Positions 1 through 8,314 of a DNA stretch of 64,000 nt are shown in pieces. The stretch spans positions 9,092,001 to 9,156,000 of the forward strand of contig NZ_CP022685.1 in NCBI RefSeq assembly GCF_002556545.1. Direction: 5' to 3'. Source of the stretch: Streptomyces formicae. GTDB lineage: Bacteria > Actinomycetota > Actinomycetes > Streptomycetales > Streptomycetaceae. A program made the position numbers and the translations under genes. The number at the start of each line of letters is the position of its first letter. The first letter of the stretch is position 1. The notes under the pieces were generated by a model that saw only the letters and a list, made by a program, of their open reading frames with translations, was not told the origin of the DNA and did not search any database.

Positions 1-29
1 CCCATCCCGCCGCGCCGCCCCTCGGCGCC

Positions 30-1112
30 ATGCTCGCCGACCTCGAAGAACTCGTGACCTGCGAGTCGTACTCCGCCGACCACGAGGCCGTGGCCCGCAG
101 CGCCCGCGTCGTCGCCGAGCAGGGCGCCCGGCTGCTCGGCGCCCGTCCCGAGACGATCGTGACCGGGGGAGTCACCCACCTTCGGTGGAGCTTCGGCACC
201 CCGCGCACGCTGCTCCTCGGCCACCACGACACGGTCTGGCCCATGGGCACTCTCAAGACCATCCCGTTCTCGGTCGAGCAGGGCGTCGCGCGCGGCCCCG
301 GCGTCTTCGACATGAAGGCCGGTCTGGTCCAGATGTTCCACGCCCTGGCCCAACTGCCCTCCCTCGACGGCATGTGCGTCCTGGTCACCGGTGACGAGGA
401 GGTCGGTTCGGAGACCTCGCGCGCGCTCATCGAGGAGACGGCACGCGCCTGCCGCGCCTCGCTCGTCCTGGAGGCCGCGGCCGCCGGCGGCGCCCTGAAG
501 ACCTGTCGCAAGGGCGTGTCCAACTACCAGCTCACCGTCCACGGGCGCGCCGCCCACGCGGGCCTCGAACCGGAGAAGGGCGTCAACGCGGCGACCGAGC
601 TCGCCCACCACCTGCTGGCCCTTCAGGACATCACCGAGGCCGTCACCACCCGCACCGGTCCCGGCACCACGATCACCCCGACCGTCCTCTCGGCGGGCAC
701 GGCCACCAACACCGTCCCCGCCCGCGCCGAACTGAGCATCGACGTCCGCGTCCCCAGCCCGGCGGCCCAGCAGGCGGTCCACGACCTCATCACCGCCCTG
801 CGGCCGCACCACCGCGAAGCGGGTCTGCGCGTCGATGGAGGGCCCAACCGCCCGCCCCTGGACGCCGACGCCTCCAAGGACCTGTTCGCGCTCGCCTCGG
901 ACACGGCCGCGCGCCTGGGCATGGACGCCCTCCAGCAGGCGTCCGTCGGCGGCGCGTCCGACGGCAACTACACCGCGGGCGTCGGATGCCCCACCCTCGA
1001 TGGGCTCGGCGCCGTCGGCGACGGCGCGCACGCCGACCACGAGCACGTCGTCACCGCCGCCATGCCGGTCCGATCGCAGTTCCTCGCCCACCTCCTCGGA
1101 GCGATGCCGTGA
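30..1112 (+). CDS. M20 family metallopeptidase (probable N-acyl amino acid deacylase), 5' end probably outside window
   Basis: This is a zinc-dependent amidohydrolase of the M20/ArgE/carboxypeptidase G2 family, which hydrolyses N-acylated amino acids in the cytoplasm. The metal-binding motifs are visible: GHHDTVWP near residue 64, GVFDMKAGL near 92 and the catalytic GDEEVGS near 120. A dimerisation (lid) region follows at about residues 165-275. The frame stays open to the left edge, and family members usually carry 10-20 more residues before this point, so the ATG used here may be internal. The stop overlaps the next start as GTGA, and the gene leads an operon with a GNAT acyltransferase and an N-acylamino acid racemase. 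That context suggests it removes the acyl group (probably succinyl) from the L-amino acid after racemisation. The family is certain; the substrate is inferred. Confidence 0.85.
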   Translation: MLADLEELVTCESYSADHEAVARSARVVAEQGARLLGARPETIVTGGVTHLRWSFGTPRTLLLGHHDTVWPMGTLKTIPFSVEQGVARGPGVFDMKAGLVQMFHALAQLPSLDGMCVLVTGDEEVGSETSRALIEETARACRASLVLEAAAAGGALKTCRKGVSNYQLTVHGRAAHAGLEPEKGVNAATELAHHLLALQDITEAVTTRTGPGTTITPTVLSAGTATNTVPARAELSIDVRVPSPAAQQAVHDLITALRPHHREAGLRVDGGPNRPPLDADASKDLFALASDTAARLGMDALQQASVGGASDGNYTAGVGCPTLDGLGAVGDGAHADHEHVVTAAMPVRSQFLAHLLGAMP

Positions 1113-1966
1113 CCCACCTCGACACCCTGACCGACACGCGCGCGGCGGGGGCCACGAGCTCCCTGGACATCCGCGAACTGCACGCCATGGACGACCTGGA
1201 GGCCGTCTGCGTCCTCTTCGGCGAGATCTGGGGCACCCACCCGGCCAAGGGACCCGTCTCCGCCGAGGTCATGCGGGCGCTCGGGCACGCGGGGAACTAC
1301 GTGGTGGGGGCGTACGAGAACGGCCGGCTCGTCGGAGCGTCCGTCGCCTTCTTCGCCGAACCCTCGGCGGCCACCCTCCACTCGCACATCACGGGCGCCA
1401 CCGCGGGCCGAGGCATAGGACTCGCCCTCAAACTGCACCAGAAGCAGTGGGCGCTGCGGCGCGGCATCACCCGCATCACCTGGACCTACGACCCGCTGAT
1501 CCGCCGCAACGCCCACTTCAACCTCACCAAGCTGGGCGCCCGCCCCGAGGAATACCTCCGCTCCTTCTACGGCGCCATGGACGACGCGATCAACGGCGGC
1601 GACGAATCCGACCGCGTCCTGACCGCCTGGGGCCTCTCCGCGCACCACGGCCCGGCCGCGACGTCCACCCCTGACGACTCCGCCGCGGCGCACGCCGTGC
1701 ACGCCGTCCGTGATGTCGGCGGCCGTCCCGAAGTGACCCCAACCGACGCCGAGTTCGTCCTCATCGACCTGCCCGACGACATCGAGGCCCTGCGCCGTAC
1801 CGACCCCGGAGCGGCGCACGCCTGGCGGCTCGCCGTGCGTGACGCCCTCGGCGGTCTCCTCGACGACGGAGCCCGCGTGCTCGGCCTCCACGACCGACGC
1901 GGCTACCTCGTGCACCGCACACCCGTCAGCGCCCCCGCCCGCCCCCGCACCGAGAGCAGCCTGTGA
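1109..1966 (+). CDS. GNAT family N-acyltransferase of the racemase operon
   Basis: A 285-residue acyl-CoA-dependent N-acyltransferase. The GNAT core includes an acyl-CoA-binding segment around residues 95-125 (HSHITGATAGRGIGLALKLH), followed by ITRITWTYDPLIRRNAHFNL, typical of the subgroup found beside N-succinylamino acid racemases. I chose the GTG start because it overlaps the upstream TGA in the GTGA arrangement seen at both junctions of this operon; an in-frame extension upstream is Arg/Pro-rich shadow sequence. It is longer than a minimal GNAT domain and ends in a variable 100-residue tail. By analogy with the Geobacillus pathway, it would acylate D-amino acids so the racemase can act on them. 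The family is secure; the succinyl donor and D-substrate are inferred from context only. Confidence 0.8.
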   Translation: MTHLDTLTDTRAAGATSSLDIRELHAMDDLEAVCVLFGEIWGTHPAKGPVSAEVMRALGHAGNYVVGAYENGRLVGASVAFFAEPSAATLHSHITGATAGRGIGLALKLHQKQWALRRGITRITWTYDPLIRRNAHFNLTKLGARPEEYLRSFYGAMDDAINGGDESDRVLTAWGLSAHHGPAATSTPDDSAAAHAVHAVRDVGGRPEVTPTDAEFVLIDLPDDIEALRRTDPGAAHAWRLAVRDALGGLLDDGARVLGLHDRRGYLVHRTPVSAPARPRTESSL

Positions 1967-3075
1967 CCACCATGAAGATCTCCGGCATCGAACTGCGCCG
2001 CATCGCCATGCCGCTCGTCGCCCCCTTCCGCACCTCCTTCGGCGTCGAGACGAGCCGCGACGTGCTCCTCGTCCGCGTGGTGACCGCCGACGGCGAGGGC
2101 TGGGCCGAGTGCGCCGCCATGTCCGAGCCCCGCTACTGCAGCGAGTACGTCGACGGCGCCCAGCGCGTCCTGCGCGACTTCCTCATCCCGGCCCTGCCGA
2201 AGGACGGCGTGAACGCCGCCACCGTGGGCCGGGTCCTCGCCCCCTTCACCGGACACCACATGGCCAAGTCCGCCCTGGAGAGCGCGCTCCTCGACGCCCA
2301 ACTCCGCGCCCGTGGCGAGTCGTTCGGCTCCTACCTCGGCGCCGTGCGCGACCGCGTTCCCTGCGGTGTCTCGGTCGGCATCATGGACTCCGTCCCCCAG
2401 CTCCTCGACGCCGTCGAGCGATACGTGGCCGAGGGGTACGTCCGCATCAAGCTGAAGATCGAGCCCGGCTGGGACGTCGAGCCCGTCCGCGCGGTCCGGG
2501 AGCGCTTCGGTGACGATCTGCTCCTCCAGGTCGACGCCAACGCCGCGTACACGCTCGTCGACGCCCAACACCTCGCCAAGCTGGACGAGTTCGGTCTCCT
2601 CCTGATCGAACAGCCCCTCGCCAACGACGACATGGTCCAGCACGCGCAGCTCGCCAAGATGCTGCGCACCCCCATCTGTCTCGACGAGTCCATCGAGTCC
2701 GCGGCGCACGCCGCTGCGGCCATCACGCTCGGCGCCTGCTCCATCATCAACGTCAAGCCCGCCCGGGTCGGCGGCTACCTGGAGGCCCGCCGCATCCACG
2801 ACCTCGCGAGCGCCCACGGCGTCCCCGTCTGGTGCGGCGGCATGCTGGAGACCGGCATCGGCCGCGCCGCCAACGTCGCCCTCGCCGCTCTGCCGGGCTT
2901 CACCCTCCCCGGCGACACCTCCGGCTCCAGCCGCTACTTCGCCACCGACATCACGGAACCGTTCGTCCTGACGGACGGCCACCTCGACGTACCGACAGGC
3001 CCCGGGCTCGGCGTCGAGCCCCTGCCCGACGTCCTGGACGAGGTGACCACGTCGACCGAGTGGATCGCCCTGTAG
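1963..3075 (+). CDS. N-acylamino acid racemase / o-succinylbenzoate synthase family (enolase superfamily)
   Basis: A 370-residue muconate-lactonising subgroup enzyme. The catalytic set is complete: the KxK lysines in RIKLKIEPGWD (about residue 163), metal ligands Asp in LQVDANAAYT (about 190), Glu in LLIEQPL (about 215) and Asp in CLDESI (about 240), and the second base Lys in INVKPARVGG (about 264). The sequence closely resembles the Amycolatopsis N-acylamino acid racemase that also has OSB synthase activity. Its place in an operon with an acyltransferase and a deacylase, rather than with men genes, argues for amino-acid racemisation over menaquinone synthesis. The GTG start overlaps the upstream stop (GTGA). 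A 20-bp tandem duplication covers the last codons and stop. Confidence 0.9.
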   Translation: MTTMKISGIELRRIAMPLVAPFRTSFGVETSRDVLLVRVVTADGEGWAECAAMSEPRYCSEYVDGAQRVLRDFLIPALPKDGVNAATVGRVLAPFTGHHMAKSALESALLDAQLRARGESFGSYLGAVRDRVPCGVSVGIMDSVPQLLDAVERYVAEGYVRIKLKIEPGWDVEPVRAVRERFGDDLLLQVDANAAYTLVDAQHLAKLDEFGLLLIEQPLANDDMVQHAQLAKMLRTPICLDESIESAAHAAAAITLGACSIINVKPARVGGYLEARRIHDLASAHGVPVWCGGMLETGIGRAANVALAALPGFTLPGDTSGSSRYFATDITEPFVLTDGHLDVPTGPGLGVEPLPDVLDEVTTSTEWIAL

Positions 3076-3103
3076 GCGGGACAATCGCCCTGTAGGCGGG
3101 ACA
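3064..3103 (+). repeat. 20-bp perfect tandem duplication over the racemase stop codon
   Basis: The unit ATCGCCCTGTAGGCGGGACA occurs twice head to tail. The first copy contains the last three sense codons and TAG stop of the racemase gene; the second is untranslated. It ends five bases before the converging small gene. This looks like a recent slippage or duplication event. Confidence 0.95.
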
Positions 3104-3107
3104 GGGG

Positions 3108-3308
3108 TCACGCGTCCTCGAGGTCGAGGCGGAACTCGTGGCCCCACTTCCTCAGGCCGTACGACTCGAGACGCCGGTGCTGGTCGTCCCTGCCGTCGTT
3201 GTCCAGCCGGTAGACGTAGATGTGCCTGATCTCCCGCCCGTCCCGCACGGCGGCGATCCTGACGCCGGCCACGTGGACTTCCCTGCTCACGAACGACACT
3301 TCACCCAT
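3108..3308 (-). CDS. small conserved hypothetical protein, 66 aa
   Basis: I do not recognise this protein. It is short, charged and without a signal peptide or membrane segment. It has a beta-rich N-terminal half (EVHVAGVRIAAVRDGREIRHIYVYRL) and an acidic C-terminus ending LDLEDA. It starts with ATG 22 bases after the stop of the NUDIX gene on the same strand, so the two are probably co-transcribed. Codon use is GC-rich at third positions, as in real genes here. It converges on the racemase operon. It could be an accessory to the NUDIX enzyme, but nothing in the sequence shows this. Confidence 0.55.
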   Translation of the reverse strand: MGEVSFVSREVHVAGVRIAAVRDGREIRHIYVYRLDNDGRDDQHRRLESYGLRKWGHEFRLDLEDA

Positions 3309-3330
3309 GGCCCGTACCCCTCTGCCGGGA

Positions 3331-3804
3331 TCAACAGAACGACTGCCGTGTCAGCTTTCCCTCGTGCCTGTCGAAGGCATCACGGACGCGCACGTCGTGC
3401 CCGGGGGACAGCCGGGGGACCCGGTCGCGGGAGAACCAGCCGAAGTCGTCGGTCTCGGCGCTGACCCGCAGCGCGGACGCGTCGGTCACCCGGCACGCGT
3501 AGACCAGGTGAACGACGTGGAAGGGCGTGTTCGTGCCCGTGGACCGCGAGTCGTACTGACCGTTCAGGGCGACCGCCTCGGCCCGCAGGCCGACCTCTTC
3601 GAACGCCTCGCGTACGGCGGCGTCGGCGGGACGTTCCCCGACCTCGACCACGCCACCGGGCAGCGCCCACAGGCCGTTGTCCTCGCGCCGCACCAGCAGG
3701 ACGCGGTCCGAGGCGTCGAACGCCGCGCAGTCGGCGGACATCAGGGGCGATATCTCCAGGATGATCTTCTTCTCTGGGACCTCTGGTCTCAGGGGGAACT
3801 GCAC
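3331..3804 (-). CDS. NUDIX hydrolase with an atypical N-terminus
   Basis: The protein carries a perfect NUDIX box, GVVEVGERPADAAVREAFEEVGL in outline GX5EX7REUXEEXGU, at about residues 52-74, preceded by RREDNGLWALPGG. Such enzymes hydrolyse nucleoside diphosphates linked to another moiety, using Mg2+ bound by the REXXEE glutamates. The substrate cannot be read from the sequence. The first ~20 residues, from a GTG start, do not resemble family N-termini; a later ATG at 3741 (MSADCAAFD) is an alternative. The gene's 5' end lies just outside the Tn554-like recombinase region, so insertion may have replaced its original start and promoter. Co-directional with the 66-aa gene downstream. Confidence 0.75.
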   Translation of the reverse strand: MQFPLRPEVPEKKIILEISPLMSADCAAFDASDRVLLVRREDNGLWALPGGVVEVGERPADAAVREAFEEVGLRAEAVALNGQYDSRSTGTNTPFHVVHLVYACRVTDASALRVSAETDDFGWFSRDRVPRLSPGHDVRVRDAFDRHEGKLTRQSFC

Positions 3805-3827
3805 GCGTCCTGAAGGGTATCCACCAG

Positions 3828-5037
3828 TTGATAGGCACGTCTGTTACGTCTGGCCACATAGAGCGGAGGTTCCGGAGCGAGAAGGCGGTATCTCCCGCTA
3901 CGGGCGTGGTCGCGTGGGTGGTCGTCGATACCGCGACGTACACGTTGCATCCCGAGGGCACGACGTTCGCCGCGTCGCTTCGCCGCCGCGGGCTGTCTTC
4001 GAACACGGAGCGGAACTACACCGGCAGGACCGCTCTCTACCTCTCGTACGCCGCAGCTCGCGGGATCCCATGGCAGAGCCCCACGATGAACCAGCTCGGC
4101 GGCTTTCTGCACTGGCTCGTCGATGTGCCGCTGCCGACCCGGGGCCGCAGGGAACCGGTCTAGCCGCGGTTTCGGAAGAAGCAGTCGGCGAACGCCGTGG
4201 TGACCACGACGTGCGAGTTCCTGCGCTTCGGCGTCCGGCAGGAATGGGTCCCCGCCGACCTCGGCGCGCAGCTGTCCCACGAGAAGCACCTCGTGTACCT
4301 GCCGCGCGGGTTCCAGGCCGGGGAGGACGGGCAGTTCCGCACGATCCAGACGTCGGAGCTCAAGTTCACGGTCTCCGACGAGGGCATCGCGTGGCTGACT
4401 CCAGGCGAGGTCGACCGCGCAGTGCTCGGTGCGAACCGCGCCCGAGACCGCTTCCTCGTCGGTCTGCTCTGGGTGACCGGCATGCGCATCGGCGAGGCTC
4501 TTGGCCTGCGCCGCGAGGACATGCACCTGTTGTCCAGTTCTCGTACGCTCGGCTGCCCGATAGCGGGGCCACACGTGCATGTGCGTCGCCGGATCAACAC
4601 CAACGGCGCGCTCGCGAAGTCGCCGGTCGCCGGTCGCCAGGGTGATACCCGTGACCGAGGAGGCGGTCGGCCTGTACGTCGACTACGTCCATGAACGCGA
4701 CGAGGTCGCTGTGCTCTCGCCGGAGGCGTGGGCGAGCGACATGGTGTTCGTGAATCTCTTCCGTGGGCCGATCGGTCGCGCCATGACGTACTCGGCGGTC
4801 AAGGACATGTTCGACCGGCTCGCGCGCCGGGTCTGCCTGGTCCTGCGTCCGCACATGCTGCGGCACAGCGCGGCGACCGAGTGGATCCGCTCCGGTGAGC
4901 CGCGGGACGTTGTCTCCGCGCTGCTGGGCCACCAGTCGCCGTCCTCGCTCGCCCCCTACCTTCACGTCAGCGACGCGGAGATGCGGACCGCGATTGAGAA
5001 CGCGGCGGCGAGGCGAGAACTGGCAGGTGCCCGATGA
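3828..5037 (+). pseudogene. tnpA: Tn554 TnpA-like tyrosine recombinase, broken by a stop and a 7-bp frameshift
   Basis: Three reading-frame pieces add up to one site-specific tyrosine recombinase of about 400 residues. An N-terminal SAM-like DNA-binding part (RRRGLSSNTERNYTGRTALY) ends at an in-frame TAG at 4161-4163. The frame then continues through FLRFGVRQEW and the first catalytic Arg (TGMRIGEALGL). It is lost at about 4621 and resumes in another frame with HMLRHSAATEWIRSG and LLGHQSPSSLAPYLHVS, holding the HxxR, His and Tyr catalytic residues. Removing one copy of a 7-bp tandem repeat restores the frame exactly. The 3' end overlaps tnpB as ATGA, as in intact trios. All catalytic residues survive, so decay looks recent. 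Confidence 0.85.
4621..4634 (+). repeat. 7-bp tandem duplication that frameshifts tnpA
   Basis: CGCCGGT is repeated twice and is followed by the near-copy CGCCAGG. Deleting one unit makes the coding sequence read LAKSPVARVIPVTEEAVG without interruption and joins the two frames of the recombinase. Slippage at this short repeat is therefore the likely cause of the frameshift. Confidence 0.9.
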
Positions 5038-7529
5038 GTCTCGCGCCGAGCACGCTGGTCTACGAGCTTGCCGTCCCGGTCGACCCGGCCGGATGGGAGA
5101 GCTGGCTGATCGACAACCTCCTGGCCGAGTGGCGCCCCGGCGAGTGGAACGCTGAGGCGCTGCTGTTCACTGGGGACTTCGCCAACCCGCTCACCTGGGT
5201 GTTCCCGTGCAAGGTCGTCGCATGTATGCGGCGCTCCCTGACCAAGGGCGGCGCCTGCGGCAGCTGCACCGCCCGGATGCGACGCGAGGGGCTGACCGCC
5301 GACCAGCTCGTCATCATCCCCGGCACCGGCCGCGACCCAGCTACCGGTGCCCTGCCCCGTTGCGCGGTCTCCCAGGACAACGTCCGCTGCGGTCGCGAGG
5401 TCAGCGCCGAGGGGCTGTGCGAGTCGCACAGCGAGAAGTGGCCCCGATACCTGCGTGACCATCAGGGCGCGAACCGGGAGCGGTGGGCGAGCGGTATCGC
5501 CCTGCCCATGACGGCGCGGCCCGGCTGCGGGGTCGCCGGGTGCGCCGACCAAGTGGCCGGGGGCAGAGGCCTGTTGTGCCGGTATCACGCAGGGCGCCGG
5601 CGGGAGGCGATCCGGCGCGGAGCGGTCTGCTCGGAGGCCCAGTGGGCCGCGCGGGACGCCCCCTGGTTGGCGCCGCATCAGTTCTCGCTCGTCCCACTGG
5701 CGCCGCTGGTGCGCCTGGAGTTCCTCTACGCGCTGCAGCGGCGCGAGGCCCGTGGTGCGCAGATCGCTCCGGGGACCCTGCGGCAGACGATCGGCATGCT
5801 GCTGACCGAGGACACCCTGGCCGCGGTCGACCCGGACCGCTTCCCCGTGAACAGCACGAACCGCCTCTACACCGCGCACGAGCTGATCCACTGGGTGCAC
5901 GCCGGGTACAGCGAGTTCCGCGGACTCGATCCGGCCCAGCAGGACACCGTCGAGCTGCGCACGCTCGGCCTGTCGTCGACCAAGACGCGCTCGGGGCGGC
6001 GGACCCGCAGCGGCACTGCCTCCCTGGCAAGCATCCAACAGGGCTGGCTGCGGAGCCTGTTGGTCAGCTGGGCCCGGCTGAAACAGCCGGAATCGCAGGA
6101 GTTCTCCGCGACGCGGAAGGCGTGCATCGTGGCATCGACCGCCCTGTCGCTGCGCCCCGGAGGAGGGCACGATCCGGCGGCGTTGCGGCTGGTGGACATG
6201 GACGCCGTGGTCGATGCCTGCGCGGTCACCACCCGCCCAGACGAGACGTTGTACGCGTACGCGACCCGCAAGCAGCGCAAGCGGAAGTTCGGTGACCTGC
6301 TGGAATTCGCCCGGCGCGAGGACCTGCTGCCCGAGCTGTCGCCGAAGTTCGCGGTGCAGTCCTACCACCGCATCCCGGTCATGGAGGTGCAGGAGGAGGA
6401 CGAGGCCGGAAAGGCGATCCCGGAGTACGTGATCCGGCAGCTCGACGAGCAGCTTGCCTCGATCGGGCGCGACCGCGCGTACGGGCCGCTGAGGCCGGAG
6501 GACACGCACTGGCTGATGAAGACCGCGTACATGGTGTGCCGGGACACCGGACGGCGCCCGCGGGAGTTCTGCGGGCTCGCCCTGGAGTGCCTGCGCTACG
6601 AGGACGGCCAGTACACGCTGATCTGGGACAACTTCAAGGGCAAGCGCCTCAAGCGGTCCCTGCCGATCGAGAAATCCACAGCCGAGGCGATCCTGGCCTG
6701 GCAGCGGCGCCGCCTCCAGCTGGTCTTCCCCCAGCACACCGACAGCTACCTGTTCCCGGCGATCGGCCAGGTCGCGAAAACACCGCACCTGAGCAGCCAC
6801 GAGTTCGGCCAGGTGCTGCGGGCATGGGTGGACGGCCTGGAGAGGATCGATTCCGACGCGCCCGACGAGGACGGCACACCGCTCCCCTTCGACCGGTCGA
6901 AGGTCTTCGCGTACGCGTTCCGCTCGTCCTACGCGCAGCGGCACGCTGACGCGGGCACCCCGCTCGACGTCCTGATGGCGTTGATGGATCACCGCAACGC
7001 CTCCACCACGATGGGCTACTACCGCGTCACCATCAGACGGAAGCGGCAGGCAGTGGAGACGCTGCGCCTCCACGCGGTGGACCGCCGCGGCAACACCGCG
7101 CCGTTCCCCTCGGGCGTCTCCTACGAGCAGAAGTCCGTCGCCGTGCCGTTCGGCGGGTGCACCGAGCCGTCGAACGTGAAGGCTGGCGGCCAGAAGTGCC
7201 CGATCCGCTTCCAGTGCGCGGGCTGTGGGTTCTACCGGCCAGACCCCTCCTACCTGCCCGCCATCGAGGACCATGTACGGGAGCTGAAGGCGGACCGCGA
7301 GCTCGCGGAGGCCATGGGCGTCGACGACTTCGTGATCCGTAACCTGTCTGACCAGGTCACCGCCTTCCAGGGCGTGATCGAGCGGATGAATGAGCGGATG
7401 ACCGGCCTGCCCGAGGAGATCCGGGCCGAGATCCAGGAAGCGAGCCGCGTGCTCCGCAAGGTACGCGCGACGAACGGCCGAACACTGCTGCCGCTGACCG
7501 TGGTGAACCGACAGGAGACGAACCGATGA
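5034..7529 (+). CDS. tnpB: Tn554 TnpB-like large tyrosine recombinase with Cys-rich ends
   Basis: An 831-residue recombinase, the large second member of Tn554-type trios. The C-terminal catalytic domain runs from about residue 440 to 690, with Arg in CRDTGRRPREFCGLALECL, the box-II Arg in AYAFRSSYAQRHAD, and DHRNASTTMGYYRV holding the late His and the nucleophile Tyr. A Cys-rich segment near the end (KCPIRFQCAGCGFYRPDPSY) is characteristic of TnpB-like proteins. The first 200 residues contain several Cys pairs (CTARM, CGREVSAEGLC, CGVAGCADQ), which suggests zinc-binding modules. The ATG overlaps the tnpA stop (ATGA) and the stop overlaps tnpC the same way. The gene appears intact and is expected to cut and rejoin DNA together with TnpA, which is broken here. 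Confidence 0.85.
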   Translation: MSLAPSTLVYELAVPVDPAGWESWLIDNLLAEWRPGEWNAEALLFTGDFANPLTWVFPCKVVACMRRSLTKGGACGSCTARMRREGLTADQLVIIPGTGRDPATGALPRCAVSQDNVRCGREVSAEGLCESHSEKWPRYLRDHQGANRERWASGIALPMTARPGCGVAGCADQVAGGRGLLCRYHAGRRREAIRRGAVCSEAQWAARDAPWLAPHQFSLVPLAPLVRLEFLYALQRREARGAQIAPGTLRQTIGMLLTEDTLAAVDPDRFPVNSTNRLYTAHELIHWVHAGYSEFRGLDPAQQDTVELRTLGLSSTKTRSGRRTRSGTASLASIQQGWLRSLLVSWARLKQPESQEFSATRKACIVASTALSLRPGGGHDPAALRLVDMDAVVDACAVTTRPDETLYAYATRKQRKRKFGDLLEFARREDLLPELSPKFAVQSYHRIPVMEVQEEDEAGKAIPEYVIRQLDEQLASIGRDRAYGPLRPEDTHWLMKTAYMVCRDTGRRPREFCGLALECLRYEDGQYTLIWDNFKGKRLKRSLPIEKSTAEAILAWQRRRLQLVFPQHTDSYLFPAIGQVAKTPHLSSHEFGQVLRAWVDGLERIDSDAPDEDGTPLPFDRSKVFAYAFRSSYAQRHADAGTPLDVLMALMDHRNASTTMGYYRVTIRRKRQAVETLRLHAVDRRGNTAPFPSGVSYEQKSVAVPFGGCTEPSNVKAGGQKCPIRFQCAGCGFYRPDPSYLPAIEDHVRELKADRELAEAMGVDDFVIRNLSDQVTAFQGVIERMNERMTGLPEEIRAEIQEASRVLRKVRATNGRTLLPLTVVNRQETNR

Positions 7530-8095
7530 GCGGCCGGGAGAACACGGCGCACGCGCTGGTGGAGGCACGGCGCCGCGACAGCACCCGCAAACGCGCCCGG
7601 GTCCTGGCGGTGGTCGACCAGATGGTGGCCGCCCGGGAGCCCGTGACGTTCGCGGAGGTCCGCCGGCGCGCACAGGTCTCCAACTGGCTGGTCTACGCGG
7701 ACGGGGTGCGCGAGCACATCGACACCGCTCGCACGCAGCAGGCACTGAAGCCCGCCCACGACCGGGCGGCCGGTCGCTCCGCGAGCGCCACCAGCCTGAA
7801 GACCGACCTCGAGCTGACGCGGGCCGAGGCCCGCGCACTGCGGAAGGAACGCGACCAGCTCAAGGCGGCACTGCAGCGCAGCCTCGGCCATCAGCTCGAC
7901 CAGCTCGGCAACGCGGATCTGGTGGCACGGGTCGATGAACTGACCGAGGCCGCACAGCGGCTGACCGGCGAACGGGATGCGGCGCGAGCGGAAACCTCCT
8001 CACTCCAGCGACAAGTCGCGGCACTGGAGGACGACCTCGCGGCCTCCAGGACGAGCCTGCGACGGATGATCCGGGAGGGCAACCTACCTCAGTGA
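7526..8095 (+). CDS. tnpC: TnpC-like coiled-coil accessory protein (DUF6262 type)
   Basis: A 189-residue protein in the third position of the recombinase trio. Residues about 20-70 look like a small helix-turn-helix (TFAEVRRRAQVSNWLVYADG), followed by a long Arg/Glu/Leu-rich coiled coil (about 90-180: ELTRAEARALRKERDQLKAA and onward). In Tn554 the small TnpC assists the two recombinases and affects insertion orientation; that role is assigned by position and shape. It is translationally coupled to tnpB (ATGA) and ends the operon. It looks intact. Confidence 0.8.
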   Translation: MSGRENTAHALVEARRRDSTRKRARVLAVVDQMVAAREPVTFAEVRRRAQVSNWLVYADGVREHIDTARTQQALKPAHDRAAGRSASATSLKTDLELTRAEARALRKERDQLKAALQRSLGHQLDQLGNADLVARVDELTEAAQRLTGERDAARAETSSLQRQVAALEDDLAASRTSLRRMIREGNLPQ

Positions 8096-8145
8096 CCCAG
8101 TTCGCCTACTGGCCGCCGGGCGGGAGGGACGCGAGCCGCTCCCAG

Positions 8146-8295
8146 GTGATCGTCCGCTCGAAACACTGGCGCGGCCTGGTGATGCGCACTGACAAGCTCG
8201 CCACTGTCTACCAGGCCGCTCTCCACCTTGCGGCCATTCTCATCTGGCTCCGAGAGCAGAGCGTGAGCACGTCAGAACTCCGGTGCGGGCGTTGA
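8146..8295 (+). pseudogene. IS5-type transposase C-terminal remnant
   Basis: The translation around SKHWRGLVMRTDKLATVYQA and LHLAAILIWLRE resembles the final 40-50 residues of IS5-family DDE transposases, where an RLKQWR..A.RYDK.A..Y segment leads into a short hydrophobic helix. Nothing upstream encodes the DDE core, because the frame runs back into the end of tnpC. The Tn554-like element or a later deletion probably removed the rest. The match is from memory of the family and is short, so the call is tentative. Confidence 0.45.
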
Positions 8296-8314
8296 CCTGA
8301 GAGCACACTGAAAC

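Larger units (their letters stand above)
3828..8095 (+). mobile_element. Tn554-like recombinase module (tnpA-tnpB-tnpC), tnpA inactive
   Basis: Three overlapping same-strand genes in the order medium recombinase, large recombinase, small coiled-coil protein match the Tn554 transposition module also seen in actinomycete islands. No cargo follows directly: tnpC is succeeded by an IS-transposase scrap and a terminator hairpin. I could not define element ends or target repeats by eye, so the coordinates cover only the coding module. With tnpA broken it should need a trans-acting copy to move. Confidence 0.75.

Noticed and set aside
968..1915. Long minus-strand open frame opposite the GNAT gene
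   Set aside because: It mirrors the real operon, is Val/Gly/Asp-rich as expected for an antisense frame in GC-rich DNA, and has no domain.
4962..7838. Minus-strand open frame of 958 codons opposite tnpB
   Set aside because: Composition is that of an antisense shadow (Arg/Gly/Leu/His rich, no motifs), and the plus-strand frame is a clear recombinase.
5034..8095. Tn554-like module as a complete, cargo-bearing resistance transposon
   Set aside because: No resistance gene follows tnpC and no element ends could be identified; only the recombinase module is supported.
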